Positions 1 to 13,107 of a stretch of DNA of 64,000 nt are shown here, in pieces (within the stretch, counting starts at the first letter, position 1; each line of letters starts with the position of its first letter). The translations under genes and the position numbers were made by a program. Where the stretch lies: the NCBI RefSeq assembly GCF_047663525.1, contig NC_092590.1, positions 20,706,001 through 20,770,000 on the forward strand. Direction: 5' to 3'. Below the pieces are notes generated by a model. The model was not told where the DNA came from and did no database searches. It was given only the letters and a program-made list of their open reading frames with translations. The stretch is from Anas platyrhynchos. Its lineage: Eukaryota; Chordata; Aves; Anseriformes; Anatidae.

Positions 1-1229
1 TAGATGTTTTTGTGTGCTACGGAATTCTTCAGAATGCCCCAAGTAAATACATATCTACCTTAGGTGCTCTACACAAATGCTACACCTGCACGGTAAGGGA
101 CTCTGTGTGCTTCAATGATTTGTAGTACACTTGTGATCAGAAACCAGGTTTCTGAGGTCCACTCAAGTTTTTAGGATTTGGAATTCAAAATACAGGAGAA
201 AATCCAATAATGTAAAACATATTAGCAGAACCGGATTTGTCGGACACTTGAGCCTGGAAACTGGCAATATTCAGCTGCCAGCACATTAGCCTTTCTAACT
301 GAAAAATTCTCCTCTAGACAACTGGAGACACCTCATCTCTTACTTAATTTTTGTTTGTTTGTTTCACTTATTTGAAGAATGGCCATATCCTGGAAGTGCA
401 AGCACTTTAAACAGATTGACTTTCTGGCTTCTGTGAGTCAGAGCAAATATTATGGTGTCTATAACAGAGGCATTTGAGTCCCATTTTGTATTTAGTCCAC
501 AGTGATTTGCCAAGGTCACCCAGAAAGTATGGAAATAGAAATCAGTCTTTGGTTTAAACCAAAAGGAAGCAGTACTTTTTCCCCATGCAATACCTAACTA
601 ATTTACAAAACACAACCACAGGATGATCTGCATGTCAAAAATATAAAAGAGGTCTGAAAGGTCCACATTTTTATGGATATAAGTCCATAGGATGTTATTA
701 TGTACTAGAGGTGGCCTTCCACCATGGAATTCAGGAAATCCCCAGTCCATTAATTGACAATAGCAGCAAGGATACGCTCACAGAGGGATAATTCCAAAAA
801 CACCATTTTTCTTTACAATTTCCCTAAGCATTAGGGCCTGACACAGTCCTATCCAGACACACACAAAGAGATTATTTGTACTATTAAGGTTATCAGCTTC
901 ATAGTCAAGAGGGAGACAATGACTACACACTTATGAGGGAAATCACAGGCAGCCAAATCTTATAAGCATGACCATAAAAATACATAAATATAATAATAAT
1001 CAACATGGAAGCTGTGCAAGTGTCAGCCCTGTACAAGGTTAAAAGCTGTTTTTCTTTGATGTAAACAGTTGTCTTGAAATGGCCTGCTCTATTATTTCTC
1101 ATCTTAACAACAGTAACAAGACAGGAACCAGTATAAGAAATAAGCATACTCACACCAGTAGATAAGACTACCAGAGCTAATATCTGCACTACAAAGACAT
1201 AGGATCCTGTTCCTATGAACTCGCTGAAA
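1..1229. other. AT-rich unique DNA, no gene seen
   Basis: No open frame of coding character, RNA gene or recognisable repeat is visible. A minus-strand open frame (923-1318) runs out of this stretch into the CR1 tail that follows and has no family resemblance, so it is treated as chance. Short T/TTTG runs occur near 350. Confidence 0.6.
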
Positions 1230-1415
1230 TCTGGTGAAACACTGAAACTGTTGAAGCTGTGGATGCCCTGTCCTTGGCAGTGTTCAAGGGCAGGCTGGAT
1301 AGAACAACCATCCAACATGATCTACTGGCAGGTGTCCTTGCCTCATTGCAGGGGTTTGGAACTAGATGTTTTTTAAGATTGGATTTCCAACCCAAACCAT
1401 TCTATAGTTCTATGA
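1230..1415 (+). mobile_element. CR1 LINE 3' end fragment
   Basis: The sequence follows the 3' untranslated end of an avian CR1 retrotransposon in sense orientation. It has a 'gatgccctgtcc' / 'gtgttcaagg' stretch, then 'ggaactagatg' and 'ttccaacccaaaccattc', and ends in degenerate copies of the TTCTATGA 3' repeat near 1400-1415. CR1 elements are typically severely 5'-truncated and this copy keeps under 200 bp. No coding part remains. Divergence from the family pattern (for example TCTATAGTTC for TCTATGATTC) suggests an old insertion. The 5' edge is approximate. Confidence 0.85.
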
Positions 1416-2127
1416 AATATAGTGAATTTGAATGCAGCATGGTTCCCCTAAATGTTTCATTTTATTTTAAGAAGAAACTAGGGATTATTTAATGTGTGAA
1501 AATACTTTGGGTTGTATTTTCCCCCTAAAGAGAAGGAGAAAAGAGACTGTGATTTCACATTTTAATGACTTTCAGAAAAATAATGAGTTGTCTCTAGCAC
1601 ACACAGTTTTTCTTTTAATGAAATTGAGGTATTAAGCCTTTCTGTTAAAGCAGGACAAACAGCTATTAAGATCAAAACATTTTCTAAGAACCTGTTTTTT
1701 TGTTGTTATTGTGTTTTTTTTTTTAATCCTTATCTCCTTAAAATGCTCTTTCTTTTTAATGCAGTAAACTTTAATAAAGAGAAATAAACTTTTTTTTTTT
1801 CTTTAAAGAAAAGTAATCCTGCATGTTCAACATGTTATTTTAATATGCAGAAGTGTTATTGTGGCCTCTTAGAGCTATTTGTCCTGAGGAAAGATTAGCC
1901 TACAAATAAAGAAAAGAGAGATGATTATATTATGGGAAAACTTTAGGTAATATGTATTATCAGGTTTTATTTTTCTCTTCAAAATTAGACGTTATTCAGA
2001 GAGAGATCTGCAACAGAAAATTCATGTGTCCTCTTGGAGACAAAGGAGTGGGAGTCTTTAGTATTAATCTTTCTACTAATATGTATTTCGACATGGTTCA
2101 GAAATGAAACTAAACAGCATCACGCTT

Positions 2128-2141
2128 GTTGCTATGACAAC
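2128..2141. promoter_or_regulatory. RFX-type X-box (GTTGCTATGACAAC)
   Basis: The 14-mer GTTGCTATGACAAC has the imperfect inverted-repeat structure of an RFX-family X-box: two GTTGC-like half sites, GTTGC and, read from the other strand, GTTGT, separated by four bases. It differs from the canonical GTTGCCATGGCAAC by two symmetric transitions. RFX factors bind such sites in enhancers and promoters, notably of ciliary and MHC class II genes. No promoter or exon is recognisable nearby, so any role here would be as a distal element. Occupancy is not shown by sequence alone. Confidence 0.5.
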
Positions 2142-3638
2142 ACAGAATGCACAGCCCGACTGAAGAAAAATACATTCCTTTTCTGTTGCTAAATCACATT
2201 AAATTGTAAGCATCTAAGTATAAATCATCTCATAGCAAGCATTTCTTACATTTGAAAGTGCCATTCAAAGATTTGAAAAAAACATTCACCTTCAAAAAGG
2301 CAAAATTGCCTGTTCAGTTAAGCACTACTATGAAATGTGAGTTGGACAACTGGGACTACTTCACACTTATCCAGATGAAATGAGAAATATATGGCACCCC
2401 AAGAACCAATGGAAGAGACCTACATGCATAGCTTGCTCCAGCAGCCATGCCGGAGTTTCTCCTTTCACCAGAATACAACCAAGACATTGGTCCCAACAAA
2501 AGAGAAACCTCCAAATAAAACCAAAGTTACTCAAGTTAGTTACATTCTTCCTAACTTCAGTTACCAAAATATATTTAGTTCCCTTTTTCTCTTGACTTAC
2601 TGTCCAGAGCTGCCACCCAGCATAGCTATGTGGTGCTAAGCAGCTGATGATGTTCATTTGTGAAGGAAATGTACAAAGTGCTGCAAAGGTTTATCAATAA
2701 AGCCCTTTGCTTTCAAGGAAGGAAGGCACTCTAGAATTCAATGTTTCTTGCTTATTTAACCTTTGCATTTGTTCACAGAAAGTGGCACTAATAAGAAACA
2801 CTATTGCTATTAAAAACACACATGGGTGCTTAATGCAAACACTAACTGTACATATGTACATGACATCAGCATAGAAGGCTTCAGATTATGACAATTCTCA
2901 GTGGAAGAACATGATCTGATTACAAAACTACTTAAGATTTGTAATTAAATATTGCTTTGGTTGTACCATAGATGAGAGGCAGGGGGACGAAGCAAGACTC
3001 AAAAATCATTTACGTTCAGTCTTCACTGAACTTCACACTGCAACTGAATAAAAAAACACTCTGTGTTTGGCTTTTCCCATTTCACTATTCATCCTATAAC
3101 CGCAACTGATCAAACCAAAGACTATTATTTTATCAAGATACGTTGTTTTTGTAAACTCTCACAAAATCAGAGACATGAAATACCATGCTTGGGTAAATAA
3201 AAAATGATTGATCAACAACAAGGTGATCGCATATCATATTCAGTTCTGGTCACACTGACAATGATGCAGTGATGCAATGATTTATTTAGTTCCAGTACTC
3301 CATAACCTGGCCTGATGTGATCAAGGAAATTGAATCTCTTTTTCTGTTGTTTCTATAATTCACTGTATTATTAATTCAAAGAATAGATCCTATTTTATCC
3401 TTCTTGCTATATTTTATACTTTGAATATATAAAAAATCTGCAGCATTAGTAACTATAAAAATATTTTTTTGCTTAGTCTATATATCATTTGTAATCAGAA
3501 ACAGATTGCCAGTCTTCTCTTTTACTCTGAAATGTTTCCTGATATCTGTTTTACATCAAGCTAAAAAATTCTATATACAGTGTATAATCAGTAACTCAAT
3601 GATTTAACATTAAATCCTAAAAACAGTACATCATGTTC

Positions 3639-3688
3639 AAAAAAAAAAAAAAAAAAAAAAAAGAAAGAAAAAAGAAAAGAGAAAAAGC
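3639..3688. repeat. A24 tract with purine-rich tail
   Basis: An uninterrupted run of 24 A (3639-3662) is followed by an A/G-rich tail of GAAA-type units to about 3688. No retrotransposed body that could explain a poly(A) tail is recognisable upstream, so I treat it as a simple repeat. Confidence 0.9.
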
Positions 3689-4168
3689 AGTCTGCCATTC
3701 ATACCCTGTAGAAAGCTAGTTAGAAAGCTAGTATTTACAACACCCATTGCCACTAGAATTTCAACAAGTTTAACAGTTGGAGCTAGCAATTATCTTGGAT
3801 AAGAAGCACACAGAACAAGTTTGTTTACTTTAACAGCAATTCTAGGAATACACAACTACAGTTTCTTATCTATGAAAAAGGTGAATCAGGAAGATAAACA
3901 GCACTAGACAAATGACAGTAAGTAGGCATTTTTCCAGCATGATGTAGTAATTTTTGGTTCCTTTTCTCCCAGCAGGATCGAGGCAGAAAAAGGTCAACAC
4001 TACATAAAGCATCTACACAACTTCTCACTACATCACAGGATTTGGTTCACATCTTATGACAGTTAGGAGAGTTCAAAGCTTACAATCTACTAAATTAAAA
4101 ATCAATTGTAAAAAAATTGTAAAAAGCTTGTGTCCTATCTGCTTTTCCTCTTAAAGGGAAACCTTGGG

Positions 4169-4199
<31 letters not shown>

Positions 4200-4206
4200 A
4201 GAGAGA
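4169..4206. repeat. A28 tract followed by (GA)n
   Basis: A run of 28 A (4169-4196) passes into five GA units. This is the longest pure homopolymer I noted in the window and is likely length-variable. No processed-gene body is recognisable before it. Confidence 0.9.
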
Positions 4207-7200
4207 ATGAAGAAATCCTCCTCAAAATTTGTCAATGAAGCAAATCAGAAAGAGAAAGTAGTAGGCCTATGAGCAGCAAGAAACAGTAAGAGAATCTGAA
4301 GTCTAGTACTGAAAATAGATGGAGCTTTCAGTCACCCACAAAACACAGAACAGAATGCTCAAAGATTGTAAGCAAAAGCTTCCAACTCTGGTCATGGACC
4401 ATTGGAAAGCAAAAAGGGAGAAAGTCAAAATGTTACTGAATTTGTAATACTTGGGAAGAAAGAGATTTCCTGGCACCAACTGAAGGAATTTTAAACTCTA
4501 GGAAACAAAGTTCATTAGTATGCAGTCTGAATGTTGCCTGAAGCATATTGTTGGACAACTAGTCAGACTTTCTTCCAAATATAAACAGTGGAATATTAAT
4601 AAATAAGAAAACAGAAGTAGATTACTTGAAGAGATAAAGAAATGAGGAAAGAGACAGAAGAAAAAGCAATCCAAGCAACTTAGACTAGGCTATTGAAAAG
4701 TGTGTGCTAACTTTCCAACCAAAATCTGCATCTCTCTATGCAAGATTTTTCTTTCTTTAAGAGGATGATAAAAACATACTTGGCAATAGGAGTCTTTGGT
4801 TCAAGATAATTATTTTTATACATTAGTAAGACATACCAAGCTGTCTTTGTGAGTTTTGATCCCTGCTGAATTAAGCAAGTTCTGCTATTAAAGCCAAAGA
4901 TTTTCAAAAGCTCTTGTAAATTAGGCATGTACTTCAATGCTTCCAATAGTAAGAGAATAATTCTTTGTTGGATTTTCTTTCTGCAGAAATAGCACACCTG
5001 TAGCAGGAAACAGAGCTTTGTTGTAATCATGGAAGATATTATTTTGGCAGTTATTATCTGACCTTACTGTCACACAATAAATGAAGCAACATTGTTCCTT
5101 CCCTCTGCATAGAAATGTGTTAATCATTGCAAAGCCTTTTCCAGAAATGTTAACAGAACAACTTTAAAAAATATATATATAATAAACAGAATTTTCTGTT
5201 ACTGTGTTGAAGTCACTGTAGAACCATGGCACTGTGATTTACATAATTACAAAATAAAACCAATTTGATAAAGTATTAATAAAGTCTTACAAGTAAAGTA
5301 TACCAGTTTTCCAACTGACTATAATTCATTTATTCTTATTTAAATAGTATTTGCTTTATATATACATGAATAAGGTAACAGCAAAGGACCACTATTTCCA
5401 GTCAAAGATACAAAAAAATAACAACTTTAATTCTTTATTCTGTCTTATCTACAAGAGTTCATGAGTCTTTAAGAATAAAAAGCTGATCTTATTGATGGAA
5501 GACATCAGGTATCTAGTGAAGAAAGAAGGCTTAAAGCTTGAAGAAAGCTTTTGGGTAGAGAAACCTGTGAGAGACCTGTTTCTCTAAAGTCTCGGGAGTT
5601 CTTGAGGTTATTCATCACTTCTCTTCTTGATCCATGAGCCTGTTTATTCCGATCCCAGGGAAATAAAAAATGTTTAATTTTTCTTCTACCCCTGTTAGTC
5701 AAAGATGGTGTATCAGTTTATTTACCAAGGTTTCAGACCAGCAGACAAATGAATGTGATCCACACAGAAAACAGTATGCACCAAAGCTATTTGGTTGGTA
5801 CATTTAGAGACATTTGTTAAGCATAATATTGATAATTATTATCAACAGAAATAATATCATCTACAAACACAGTCCTAAGGCTATACTCCTTAATACAAAG
5901 AAACACTGTCTGAAAAGCCTTTAATTACTGTGTCTAATGTTTACGAGAGCCTACTTGACTGGTCTTTCACCTTTCACGCGAATGTTGTCATCTTGTATTT
6001 TGGAATGGTTACATAAATCTTATATTACTTTGACTAGGGACAGTAATAATTCAGAAACTTGTCTCTTTTTTTGCAGGAGTTTCAAAACAAGCTTTTTAAG
6101 TCTTACTCAGTTTATGGCACCTAGATAGTTTGGTTAAGAGCTTTTCTTTCCAACAGTTTAGAGAAGTTTCACCAACTTTCTCTTTACTACCTCTCATTCC
6201 TGATTAAAAAAAGAAAAAAAAAAAAAAAGTGGATTCGTTGGTCCATATCCCATTGTTCCAAATTTAAAAATTATTTTCTTCACACACAAAGATTACTGCT
6301 TACAACCTGAAAATATATTTGACATTTAGAACAGAATGTTCTGTTTACCATTTGGTACAAGGAATTCACATACCTTGCCTAAGAGTCCATTGATCTGGTA
6401 AAGCCTGGAGTTCTCAAAAACCTAGATCTCAATGGTGCTCCTAGTTCTCTTAGAGACATATTAAAGATGATGAATCACCTCTGCCCTATAAAAGGTTTAG
6501 CTCAAACCACCAAAGGAATAGGTAGGTGTAACATATTTACTTTGATCAAAACCAATCATTTACATTTCACAGCAATTCACTCAGCCAACTTCTAATGAAT
6601 TCGTACATTCTCATGAAAGAAATTGACTTAAAGAACAATTACAATACTTTTTACATGTATTTGCATACTTAAAAATGAAATACCCATGGTCAGGCAACAT
6701 GTTTGGATCAGTCAGTAAGACTGGAATGCTGGTATTGATTTGGGGTATGTCTGTAAAGGAACAATACCCCGAAATACTTTTGCCTTCATTACTACAACTG
6801 CATCACAGAGCACCTATGTTACAGTAAACAAAAAGACCATTAAGCAAAATGATGGATAAAGCATCTTAGACTTCCTTTGGCAGCACATCAGAAGTTAAGC
6901 ATTCCCAGAGCAATCACAAGAGTTATAAGGATTATAGTGGATATAAATGCATAGTAATTTAGAAAAGTTCCATAAAAATACTGTGTAACTTACAGGAGGG
7001 ATTTGAATGTCTGCTTTTACCCCAAAGCAAATATCCTGACCACTGGACTGTTAGAAATAGGAATGAAAAAAAAAAAATCACTATCTATCGCAAGTTTGTC
7101 TTTTAAAGGGCATTAAGAGCATTCAAACTTAGAGAATAAGGCCTGTGAAGTAAAGCAGATAAAAATAAAAATAAAAAAATCCAAGATCAAAAAAATATTT

Positions 7201-9624
7201 TTTCTCTCCTTGGTATTTCAGTATAAGTTTAAGATGGTTTCTCAAAAATTATTTGCCTGAGTCATCATCTGGTTTTAGCTTAGGCTGACTGAAATGGAAT
7301 TACTGCGCAGCACATACAGGTTGCATCTTGATGCTCTTAGATAATTCACAGCGTGAACCACACCTGATAAAACCATGAAACAAGTGTGGCAAGGGGCAGG
7401 ACACGGCAGAGAAGCATGCAAACTGAAGATAACAGGGAGTGTTTCAAAATCCACACTCTTATCCCCCAAGACAAAAGAAAAAGAATCAAGACAAAGATAG
7501 ATTACTTGAAGAATAATTTAAAAATGAATAATTAAAAAAAAAAAAATTTAAACCATGCAGAGCAGAAAATTATATTGAGATGCTGTGAGGAAATGTTGAG
7601 CTTTACCAGGATGATCAATACAAGGTGAAAGTCCACTCTGTGTTTAAAATCATTCTTTCTTCTACTTATGTAAAGAACCTGGTTCTGGCATTGTATAAAC
7701 TGATAATTTAGAAGGGCTTCAATTATCTAGCATTAGAAGCTTGATTTTATTTCCTGTCCTGATCAGAAAGCACATACACAAAAATCCACTCAGACTCTAT
7801 CCACAAAAAATAGGAGCCAGAGACTTAATAAACCTTTGCTTCCATTTGCACCTTATGCAAACAGAATTCTGTTACTTTCTGAAGAACATTAAATTGTCAT
7901 GTTAATGAAACTGTTCAGTCCTCCAAACACAAGGAAATTAAAGTTGGAATAACACATATATTTTATACATATCAGAAACAACAAAAACATGCAAGCATCT
8001 AAAATAAAGACTGCAGCTGCTTCTGAAGGAACTGAAGGCAATAGATTTATTTTTTAATAAAGCCAAAGATGAATTCTGGGGGGTTATTCTTAAGCAATTG
8101 GCATTGCAAAATGTTATACTGTATACAGACTCCAATAAATAAGACAGAAGAAGCATCAGACTTTAAATTGACATAGTCTGTTGGTGGCAAAGACAATAGT
8201 AAACTGTTTATCACTGTGAGCAGCCAGCACTACATATGGCTGTGACATGCTCTCATGCACTTATGCTTTTTCATATTCAGATACTATATATCTGTCCTTT
8301 GAAGTAGATTATTCAATTCATCATCCAACTTCACACTCACAGTTTTAAAGACACTTCAGGCAAAGGGTGTTCTCTCAGTTGATCTATTTGTTGTTGCAGC
8401 ACCATTACATTTTCTACACATAATCCATTACTTAGGGCCAAGAGAATGTTGTACAATCTTTCTTTTATTTGAATTAATCTCCAAGATCCTCATAAACCTA
8501 TCCAGCTGCATCACAAGCAGCTTTTACATACCTCAAAGACAACCCTAAATTTGTCATAGTCTTAACACCATTACATTTCTTTAACTGACTTATTCCAAAA
8601 AGTGAGCAAAATGTTTCCTCTAAAATTACTAAGCAACATCCACTGAGTAGCTCCAGAACTTACCACTACTTTGTGCATATGGGTTGTTTATCTATTATTT
8701 TGAATACAGCATCTTTCTTTTGATGTCCAGGCTTAATTAAGCCTGATTAGCTATTAAACCCAGGCTTAAGACTATCACTATTTTAGGTTACTAAACAAGT
8801 AATCTGTATATTTAAATGTCACAGCCCTTTATTACAGAAACAAAAGAAATAATACAAGCTTCCAGACTTCCTCCAAATGCTAGCTTGTATGAAAGAATGC
8901 ATTCATGTGTGTACACAGAAAAATCATTTTGGGATCCCAAAAGGTTGGTTTTTTTTGGGTTCTCAAAGTTAGCACTTTACACATCAATCATGAAAACAGT
9001 CCTGACATAATTTTGTCTACTATACAGTTTCCCAAAGACAGAAGAAAGTACACAAGATCTTTCCAGGAGACCATAACACATAATAAAAATAAATAAATAA
9101 ATCAAGGGGACAATTTAGAGTAGTGCATTTTATTATTATTTCTTGTCTGTTGACCACATATCTGGTCAGAGCTAATAAAGGCCAAAGTTTCAATTTCTAG
9201 AATGGCAGTGGCATAGATTGTCCACATTTAGCCTCAATGTTTTATTAAATGAATTTGAAATGACAGAAGTTTTGCTATTCAGAGGAATTGCAATTTTTAA
9301 GACTAATACTAACAAATAATTTACTGTTTATATATATTTAAGTTTTTGCGTTTCAAGCTACAAACAGAAACACCAATGCAAACACTTCACATACGTGTAT
9401 TAAGCCAAAATGGAAGTGCAGGATGAGATGTTACTCTGTGTGTTGCTTGGTTGCTGGAAAATTTATCCATACAATCCAGGAGAAAGAAAAGCACCACCAT
9501 GAAACTTCATGATCCATACTGATGCAAGAATGCATGCAGTTTTCCATTGTGATGGCTCATCTCTGAATTGGGCTAAGCAAGATGCTCCAACGTCGATGCT
9601 AATCACCACAGCTGACTTTATGAC

Positions 9625-9647
9625 AATAAATAAATAAATAAATAAAA
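9625..9647. repeat. (AAAT)n microsatellite
   Basis: About five tandem AAAT units. A similar but less regular array lies at about 9082-9102. Confidence 0.85.
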
Positions 9648-9999
9648 TTTAGAGGCCCAAACTAACAGGAAACATTAGCTTGGTCCAGAAGTCAAAGTCT
9701 AAAATCACTAAGCAGTAGCTCTTTTCTAACAAATCACTGAGGGCTTGCAGGCTTATCTACTATTATTTAGAAATTTAGTTACCTGTTTTAAAATAAAAGA
9801 GGGAGATAGAATCACTGCCTACATAAAGAGCATTTCTATGAATCCAAATATTTTCTTTACAAAGTTATATTATGTGGTTAAGAATGGGGGGAGTTTTTCT
9901 TAAAAGTCAACAATTTTAGTAAGTAGTTCTCTTGAATTGCAAGTTCTGTTCTTAAAACAAGTTCTGCAATAGTGACAAATATTCCTCCAACCAGAGCAC

Positions 10000-12900
10000 A
10001 ATCTAAATGACACTATGTAGCAGCCTTCTAGGAAATCAGAAATCAACTTCATTATTGATTTTTTTTTTTATCCAATGCTATAAGAATTCATGCTTGCTGG
10101 GACATTTTGTTACTGGAATAAATTCTACTTCAGGAAAAAAAATAAAGACACACAACATGAAAATAGAATAATTAGTATTACAGTACTCAGCATTAATGTT
10201 TATTTAAAAATAAAAATAAATAATTACCAAACAAATTTTGCTTACTATAGGAAAAAATGCATATTTTTGATACTATTTTAGCTAATTCTTGTTCAGTCTT
10301 TACTGTCAGCTTTCAGTTTCAGTCACCTAGAACGACCCAATTTATTGAATGTATGTAAGGGAGCACTTTTGTTCCTTGTTTAACATTTCCATATTATTTC
10401 CACGTTCTCACAGGAGAATGAGAAATTGCAGAGCAATGTTTTATTTCTACTAATAAGAGACAAATATAAATGTTATTAAATTCTTCAAATATTTCAAACT
10501 TACAGTTTACTTCTTAAAAAAAAAAAAAAATCCAAATAAAATTTCAAAACATTCAACAAAATCTCAAGATTTAGAGAAGGTGGACAAATATCCTTCCCTT
10601 CTTTAGATTGTCCCAAGCCAAGAGATTTAGAAATCTTACATACCCAATATGACAATGAATTAATTTTACAATGGTGAATGATTTGTGAGAAGGACATCTC
10701 ATGATGCTGCACACTAAAACTCTCTGACTTACCTTATAATCAGATGTTCTTCATCGTGTCAGTGTTTTGTAGCATTTAAAGTTCTTCACCAGGTTATTTA
10801 GTTTTATTGACAGCATTCAGAGTTTCACTTACTCCTGAAGTTTTATGCGTCTCTTGCTTACAACTTCCTTTCAAGTTCTAAACAAGATAGGTTTTTAGAG
10901 TTTCATGGCATGAAATTCAGAACTATCCATTGAAACTTTTTTTTTATTATTATTATTTGTTTGTTTTATGTGTGTATTTTTTTAAGCAAACACTATTTTT
11001 TATTACTGAAGCATCAGTTTTCAAGGGCTCTTGTCCAGCAAGAGAAATTCATGAGTAATTAGCATTTTTCATAGTATGTCATCTCATTATTTGTTTTAAA
11101 ATATAGCTCACAATAAAATGAGGAACAGTAACAGATCACTGAAATAGAAAAGTATGAGTAAGACCTCTATAAAAAAAAAAAAAAAGTTACAGAGCACTGA
11201 GGAGCCTTTCTTTTTTAAATGTTTTGTCATTTCTTGCTTCATAAAGAAATTGTTCTGCCAGGAGATTTCTATGTTATAGATAAAAAGGTCCATTGAATCA
11301 TTAGATCAAATTAAATTCAATTTTATATGAAGAGAGTGGGACTGATAATCTGCTTAGACAGTCAGATGTGGAAAGAGTAAGAGACAGCCAAGGACTGAAG
11401 AATACCAGCTGCTAAATTCACCAAAGCTCTGCATGTATAAGCATTTATGGCTCTGGAGGAAAATAATAATAATAAAAATAAATAATTAAACCTTTCTTTT
11501 TCACATTCTCTTACTAGGTATTTCCCACAACTACCATCCTCCTTTTCTGTCAAATCTAATCAGAGGCACTACACACTGACTTTGCACAGTCATTTAGAAG
11601 GTTACTACTCCCAGCATGTCTGAAAGCCTGTGAGGGCACAGAAGAGAACACCCAGGACTGAGGGGAACTCTCAGGCAGGTAGGAAAATATCTTCAAATAT
11701 TTCAAGTAGACATAATTCAAGCCTGAATCTTCATTTGGAAGTCTTGGCACTTGATAGCAAACAATACGTGCTTCCTATGTTCTACACAGGTCTCTCTTCT
11801 TATCCCACTTGCTCATGTCCTAAATCAAGTAAATAAACATGGGAATTATTATTGCAACAAAAAGGGAGTTTCCCTCTCAAGTCGAAACAACAACAGCAAA
11901 AAAAAAATACACTACACATATTCATCATGCTCTGTTATGCAACATACATTAGCTCTCTGGGTTCAGTGTACTCAAACTGAAAAAAACAACAACAACAACA
12001 AAAAAAAAAAACTATGCATGTCTTTACTTCCCTAAGGCAAAGAAACTAATATATAGCACAGCCAGCAGAGACCCTGAGAGACAGAGCTTATCAAGATAAC
12101 AGTCTGAAGTTGGTAGGTAAGATCCTTCTTCAGTTCAGGATCTTTCTCTGCAAAAAAAAGAAGTATCAAAAAAAAGTACGACAAGCAAGGCTGAAACTGT
12201 CCAAAATACGCTGTCTTATCCATCATCAGTTGTCAAACCCTAAAAGGGAACCTTGTTCCTTGACTAGTTCCCAAATTTTACAGTCTTTTCACATGATTGT
12301 ACAGATAAGTTCTCTAAGTACTCATTAATATTTATTAGAAGAAAAATCCAGGAAGAACCTTAGAGGCAGGCATCTAGCTGTAGTCATGCTTACTCTCATA
12401 TTGCATGAAGCATAACTCACGCACACAAGCTTTTACTCTTCAGAAGATTTCTACAGTACAGGTTTTAAGCCCTCTATTAACTACTTTTGAGTAACAACAC
12501 ATTACCTATGCTCCCATGAAGGGAACCTCTGTTCAGCTGTTTCTGTCACGATGATGATGATGAAAAAGTCATCCCTTTCTTACTATATTAGCTGTCACTT
12601 AATAAAGAAAGGCCCTTTAGGCTCTCAGCTAGCACAAAATTTCCAACAGATTCCTTTTAAAGCTTCAGCCCATGACCTGATAGAAAGGAAAAGAAAGCAA
12701 AGTTCAAGCTGTTGCAATGAAAGGATCTTACTTTCCTGCTGCATAGACCAGGAAACAGCTCCTTATGAAGAAACTGTTCTTCAAAGTAACTGAGAGATAT
12801 TTAGGGCAACTGGAAAGACACAAAAGCTGTCTTCTAACTACAGGCTTCTTAACCTTTTAGAAAGAAAGTACAGTTGCAGCAACAGGTTAAAACCAGGAAA

Positions 12901-13060
12901 AGAAAGTGCAAGGGTACCTTTCATCAGGTGAAAGAACCGAAGAGGAAACAAAGCTCTGCTCTATGCAGGGTGGTGTGATCAAGTCAGGCAGGTTAATTAA
13001 ATGAATGAAGGTGCAATCCAATTAAGCCCATCCTTCACATTTTTTTCTTTCTTTCTTTAG
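10000..13060. other. AT-rich unique DNA, no gene seen
   Basis: Contains A/T homopolymers (10515-10529, 11170-11184, 11999-12010), (AAT)-rich DNA near 11466-11490 and a short (CAA)n run near 11985-12000. Open frames are short, overlap one another on both strands and show no recognisable domain. Confidence 0.55.
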
Positions 13061-13107
13061 GGTCACAGTCAAAAATTAGCTTTTCTTTTGCTTGCTGTGA
13101 AAAGGAG
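13061..13107 (+). other. Candidate short exon (splice-flanked)
   Basis: A 47-nt segment is preceded by a long pyrimidine tract ending in CTTTCTTTAG (acceptor at 13060) and followed by GAG|GTAAGG, close to the donor consensus. Two of three forward frames are open through it, starting GHSQKLAFLL or SQSKISFSFA. I recognise neither peptide. It could be a microexon, a lncRNA exon or a chance pairing of splice-like signals. No adjoining exons are identified, so it is not called a gene. Confidence 0.2.

Larger units (their letters stand above)
1416..9999. other. AT-rich unique DNA, no gene seen
   Basis: Apart from the X-box-like site and simple A/AT tracts listed separately, I see nothing that behaves like a gene. 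Minus-strand open frames at 4707-5030 and 4921-5127 overlap each other in different frames and have no domain I recognise. An isolated TATA-like octamer (TATAAAAG, 6487-6494) has no supporting promoter context. The block 9390-9600 is less monotonous than its surroundings and could be constrained noncoding DNA, but that is only an impression. Confidence 0.55.

Noticed and set aside
4707..5127. Two overlapping minus-strand frames of 107 and 68 codons
   Set aside because: They share bases in different frames and start without clear promoter or splice context. No family resemblance.
6487..6494. TATAAAAG, a TATA-box-like octamer
   Set aside because: Isolated; no initiator, CpG enrichment or downstream exon, and such octamers are frequent in AT-rich DNA.
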